Source: Macropodus opercularis
Lineage: Eukaryota; Chordata; Actinopteri; Anabantiformes; Osphronemidae
DNA: 64,000 nt
Direction of reading: 5' to 3'
Assembly: GCA_030770545.1 (NCBI GenBank)
Contig: CM061090.1
Span: forward strand, 8,821,501-8,885,500
Shown: positions 61,629-64,000 of the stretch, piece by piece
Layout: every line of letters begins with the position of its first letter
Position numbering within the stretch: the first letter of the stretch is position 1
Program-made: the position numbers and the translations under genes
The notes under the pieces: model-generated
Seen by the model: the letters and a program-made list of their open reading frames with translations, nothing else
What the model was told of the DNA's origin: nothing
The model's database searches: none

Positions 61629-62980
61629 GGTCGTCCTCCACAGGTGTAGGACACGTGAACCTTGAGCGATGGAGGCGTCCAGCACTCTCTGCTTTTCAGG
61701 TGAGTACAGGAATCTTCAAAGCCTGAAACATGAAGAAAAATGAGCCGTATGTAACTTCAGTTTCTTCTTTTGTTTTTCAGGTAGATCTACGAACTGTAAG
61801 TCCCTTTTATTTGCTTGGCCGCTGAGCCTGTTGGCTGATCAGATTGGATCTATGTAGGTGGTGATTTTCATACTTTTCTAACTGTCCTTTGGCCGCCGTG
61901 CCAGAACTGCCTCAACTGTTGGTTTCATCCAATTAACATGAATAATGTGCCGTGACATTTGTTAGGTAGACCAGCCGACTACTGGTCCAACTCAGAATGA
62001 CCAGCTGACCACTGGTCTTAGCCAAAATTGCCAGCCGACTACTGGTCCAACTCAGAATGACCAGCCGACTACTGGTCCAACTCAGAATGACCAGCCGACC
62101 ACTGGTCTTAGCCAAAATTGCCAGCCGACTACTGGTGAGGCCAGCCGACTACTGGTCCAGTTCAGAACAACGGGTCTAACTTGCAATGACCAGCCGACTA
62201 CTGGTCTTTTTATTTTTGGATGAAACAGTTTTTCTTTGTATTTGAGAGGTTAGCTTGGTCAGGTGTTGGTGGCCGGCCATCTGCTTGGTAGCTGTAGCTG
62301 GTGGTGGGGCTTCTACTTGGGTAGATGTAGGTGGTGGTCGGCCGTGTGGTTGAAGGCTGTAAGGTTTGGCCTTTCCTTTAGCAGTTAGAGCAGGTCAGAT
62401 GTGTGAACTTGGTTTCTGAGGGGTAGATCAAGGCCAGGCTGTCAATTTAATATGCAATAACCTTTCCCCCCTCAGATCTCTACAAATGGTGAGTCATTTT
62501 TCATTCTGTCTTGCCCCCCCCTCTTTCGCTCTGTCTCAACCCCCCTTGATTGTTTTGCCTTACATGCTTTTATTTCAGGTGTATCGCATTTCATCCATTT
62601 TGATGCCTGTAGTAGTAAGTTTCACGGCCGCTGTGCCGTCATTTCTCCAGCTCGTACGTACGCAAATTTCTTCCTTCAACATTTCCATCATAGACCTGGA
62701 AGGTCTATACACCGTAAGTGGGTTTTTTTGATGGCCGCCGTGCCTACTAACCTCTTTCTTTCCAGCTTCATCCAGCAGGACCATCCAGTTTCTCGTCGTC
62801 AAGAGTAAGTCCGTGTGTTTCCTTGGCTGCCATGCCAAAATCGCGAGCTCCCTTGCTCTCTGTCACTGTTTTCTTGCTTGCTGTGCTCTCAATTGCTGCT
62901 GCTTTGCTCTCACTCGCTCTCTGTCCTCTATTTTATTGTAGTCCTCTGATCAGCCTGTTGGAGCCAAGGAAGGCGGAGTC
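61629..62980 (+). other. Unrecognised spliced transcript with tiny exons (partial)
   Basis: I do not recognise this gene. After the CpG-rich first exon, a second exon begins near 61629 or 61644 and contains ATG at 61669 (MEASSTLCFS), with a donor at 61700. Further splice-bounded segments are 61781-61795 (15 nt), 62476-62488 (13 nt), 62579-62614 (36 nt), 62651-62713 (63 nt), 62765-62803 (39 nt) and one starting at 62942. Using the 13-nt exon gives a stop after about 27 codons; skipping it gives an open frame that ends soon after 62942. The predicted introns at 62615-62650 and 62714-62764 are very short. A long non-coding RNA, a small-ORF gene or a gene continuing beyond the window are all possible. 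Confidence 0.3.
61971..62207 (+). repeat. 30-bp minisatellite with two alternating unit types
   Basis: Units start at 61971, 62001, 62031, 62061, 62091, 62121, 62141 and 62190. Type A carries ACTACTGGTCCAACTCAGAA; type B carries ACCACTGGTCTTAGCCAAAA. The order is A-B-A-A-B, then shortened and lengthened variants. Each unit begins with an imperfect palindrome, CCAG-seven bases-CTGG. It lies in a predicted intron. Confidence 0.9.
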
Positions 62981-63059
62981 TATTCTAGTTCTGCAGCTTG
63001 GTGGCAAATGGCTTGGGCCATGTGGCCTTTACTTGATGGTGCCTGTGTTCCCAGTATAA

Positions 63060-64000
63060 GTTGGTTGTGGGGTGTGGTCCCAGTACAGTAGGTTTCTGTT
63101 TTGTTTTGTTTTTGTGGTCTGTGGTCGCAGTAGGTTTGGTTGTAGTTTCAGCAGTGTGTGTGATGGTCTCCCAGTAGGCTGGATAGAATAAACTAGCACA
63201 AAAAACAGACTGAAGTATTTTATTCTAGTTGTATAGACGCTAATCTCAGGGACAGCTGTTGTCCACAGACCAATGGATTCTAACAGAAGTAAATGTCCCC
63301 TAATCTGGCACAAAATAAGTCCTAAATGCCTTATTTCAAGTGAAAGCTGGCAGCTGTTGCTGACTTGAATAAATTACTAAAATTTACAAGTGAAAATGAT
63401 ACATGGCCTCTTCATCTGAATCAGTCCTGTAAAAGTTGAACTACCAGGTGTAAATGCAATTGACCCTCCCACAAACTCCTGGTATAGTATTATGCCCTGA
63501 ATATAAGTTACTAACTTATCAAATTGGCCAATGGTTACAGTTGTTGATTAATAACTGAGAACCAATAGTGTCCACGTTTATTCAGATAAGTCTGTTTTCA
63601 CCCTTTATCTATCAGGTAGCGTTCATCCAGGCTGCAGCAGGTGGCACATGAAAACACAACTTATCTGACAATGTGGACATTTAGGTTTCAATCCTTCTCT
63701 CTGCTTCCTTTTGCTTTCCTCCTTATTTTATTTAACTTAACAGAGGACCCTGATCCAGGGAATATATACAAGTAATGTTTTTTTGTTTTTTTTCCCCAGG
63801 TATTAAACTTTCTTTTATTTTAACAGATCAATCCAGGAGCAGTTTAACTTTTGTGGTAGTAGCTCTGTCCTGCCCTTAATGAGATGTGGTTTGGTTTTTT
63901 TTTTTGTTTTTTCTTTTCTCCCCCCTGGTTTCTCTGTGGTTCTATTGTCTAAAACCACTTAACTAAAATATGTATTTGCATCACAGGTACATGTTCTTTA
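63060..64000. other. Right edge, no confident gene
   Basis: The sequence is AT-rich with T and C runs near the end. Splice-like signals occur (AACAG at about 63740, a CCCCAG at 63795-63800), but no conserved coding segment can be supported. The transcript starting near 61000 may continue through here. Confidence 0.4.

Noticed and set aside
61700..62578. snoRNAs in the introns of the right-hand transcript
   Set aside because: The tiny exons suggested a snoRNA host gene, but I found no paired C/D boxes with terminal stem and no convincing H/ACA fold.

Overview
The window is vertebrate genomic DNA, most likely from a ray-finned (teleost) fish. The evidence is compact multi-exon genes with GT/AG introns as short as 80 bp, abundant CA/GT microsatellites, fish-type MITE, SINE and L2-like fragments, and gene families assigned by reading spliced exons. 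The species is an inference and was not checked against any database.

Layout, left to right. (1) 1-12390: no gene recognised; unique-looking AT-rich DNA with simple repeats, a duplicated segment of about 240-270 bp and possible retroelement debris. (2) 12391-22909, plus strand: an eight-exon SLC14-family urea transporter. Every exon, splice phase and the stop codon can be placed, but codon 138 is TGA where the family has Trp, and both pore signature motifs are altered. An inverted, nearly identical copy of its exon 2 lies in intron 4. (3) 25982-37289, minus strand: a complete 17-exon O-GlcNAcase gene (oga or a paralog, 799 codons) with an intact catalytic Asp-Asp pair; it is tail-to-tail with the transporter. 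(4) 39005-46798 and 48559-55290, plus strand: two tandem genes for secreted glycoproteins with signal peptide, two C-type lectin domains, an array of fibronectin-III-like repeats (seven full plus two 33-nt remnant exons in the first gene, four in the second), a micro-exon and a short conserved tail. They share a nearly identical block of about 1 kb, which suggests recent duplication or gene conversion. (5) 55291-60990: repeat-rich intergenic DNA with MITE, SINE, L2-tail and LTR-like pieces. (6) 61000-64000: the 5' part of an unrecognised spliced transcript with several tiny exons and a 30-bp minisatellite in one intron.

The transporter and OGA are unrelated housekeeping or physiological genes with no evident joint pathway. 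The most dynamic part is the lectin/FN3 pair, where exon number, exon remnants and micro-exons all differ between neighbouring copies. The most surprising single base-level observation is the in-frame UGA in an otherwise full-length transporter gene.
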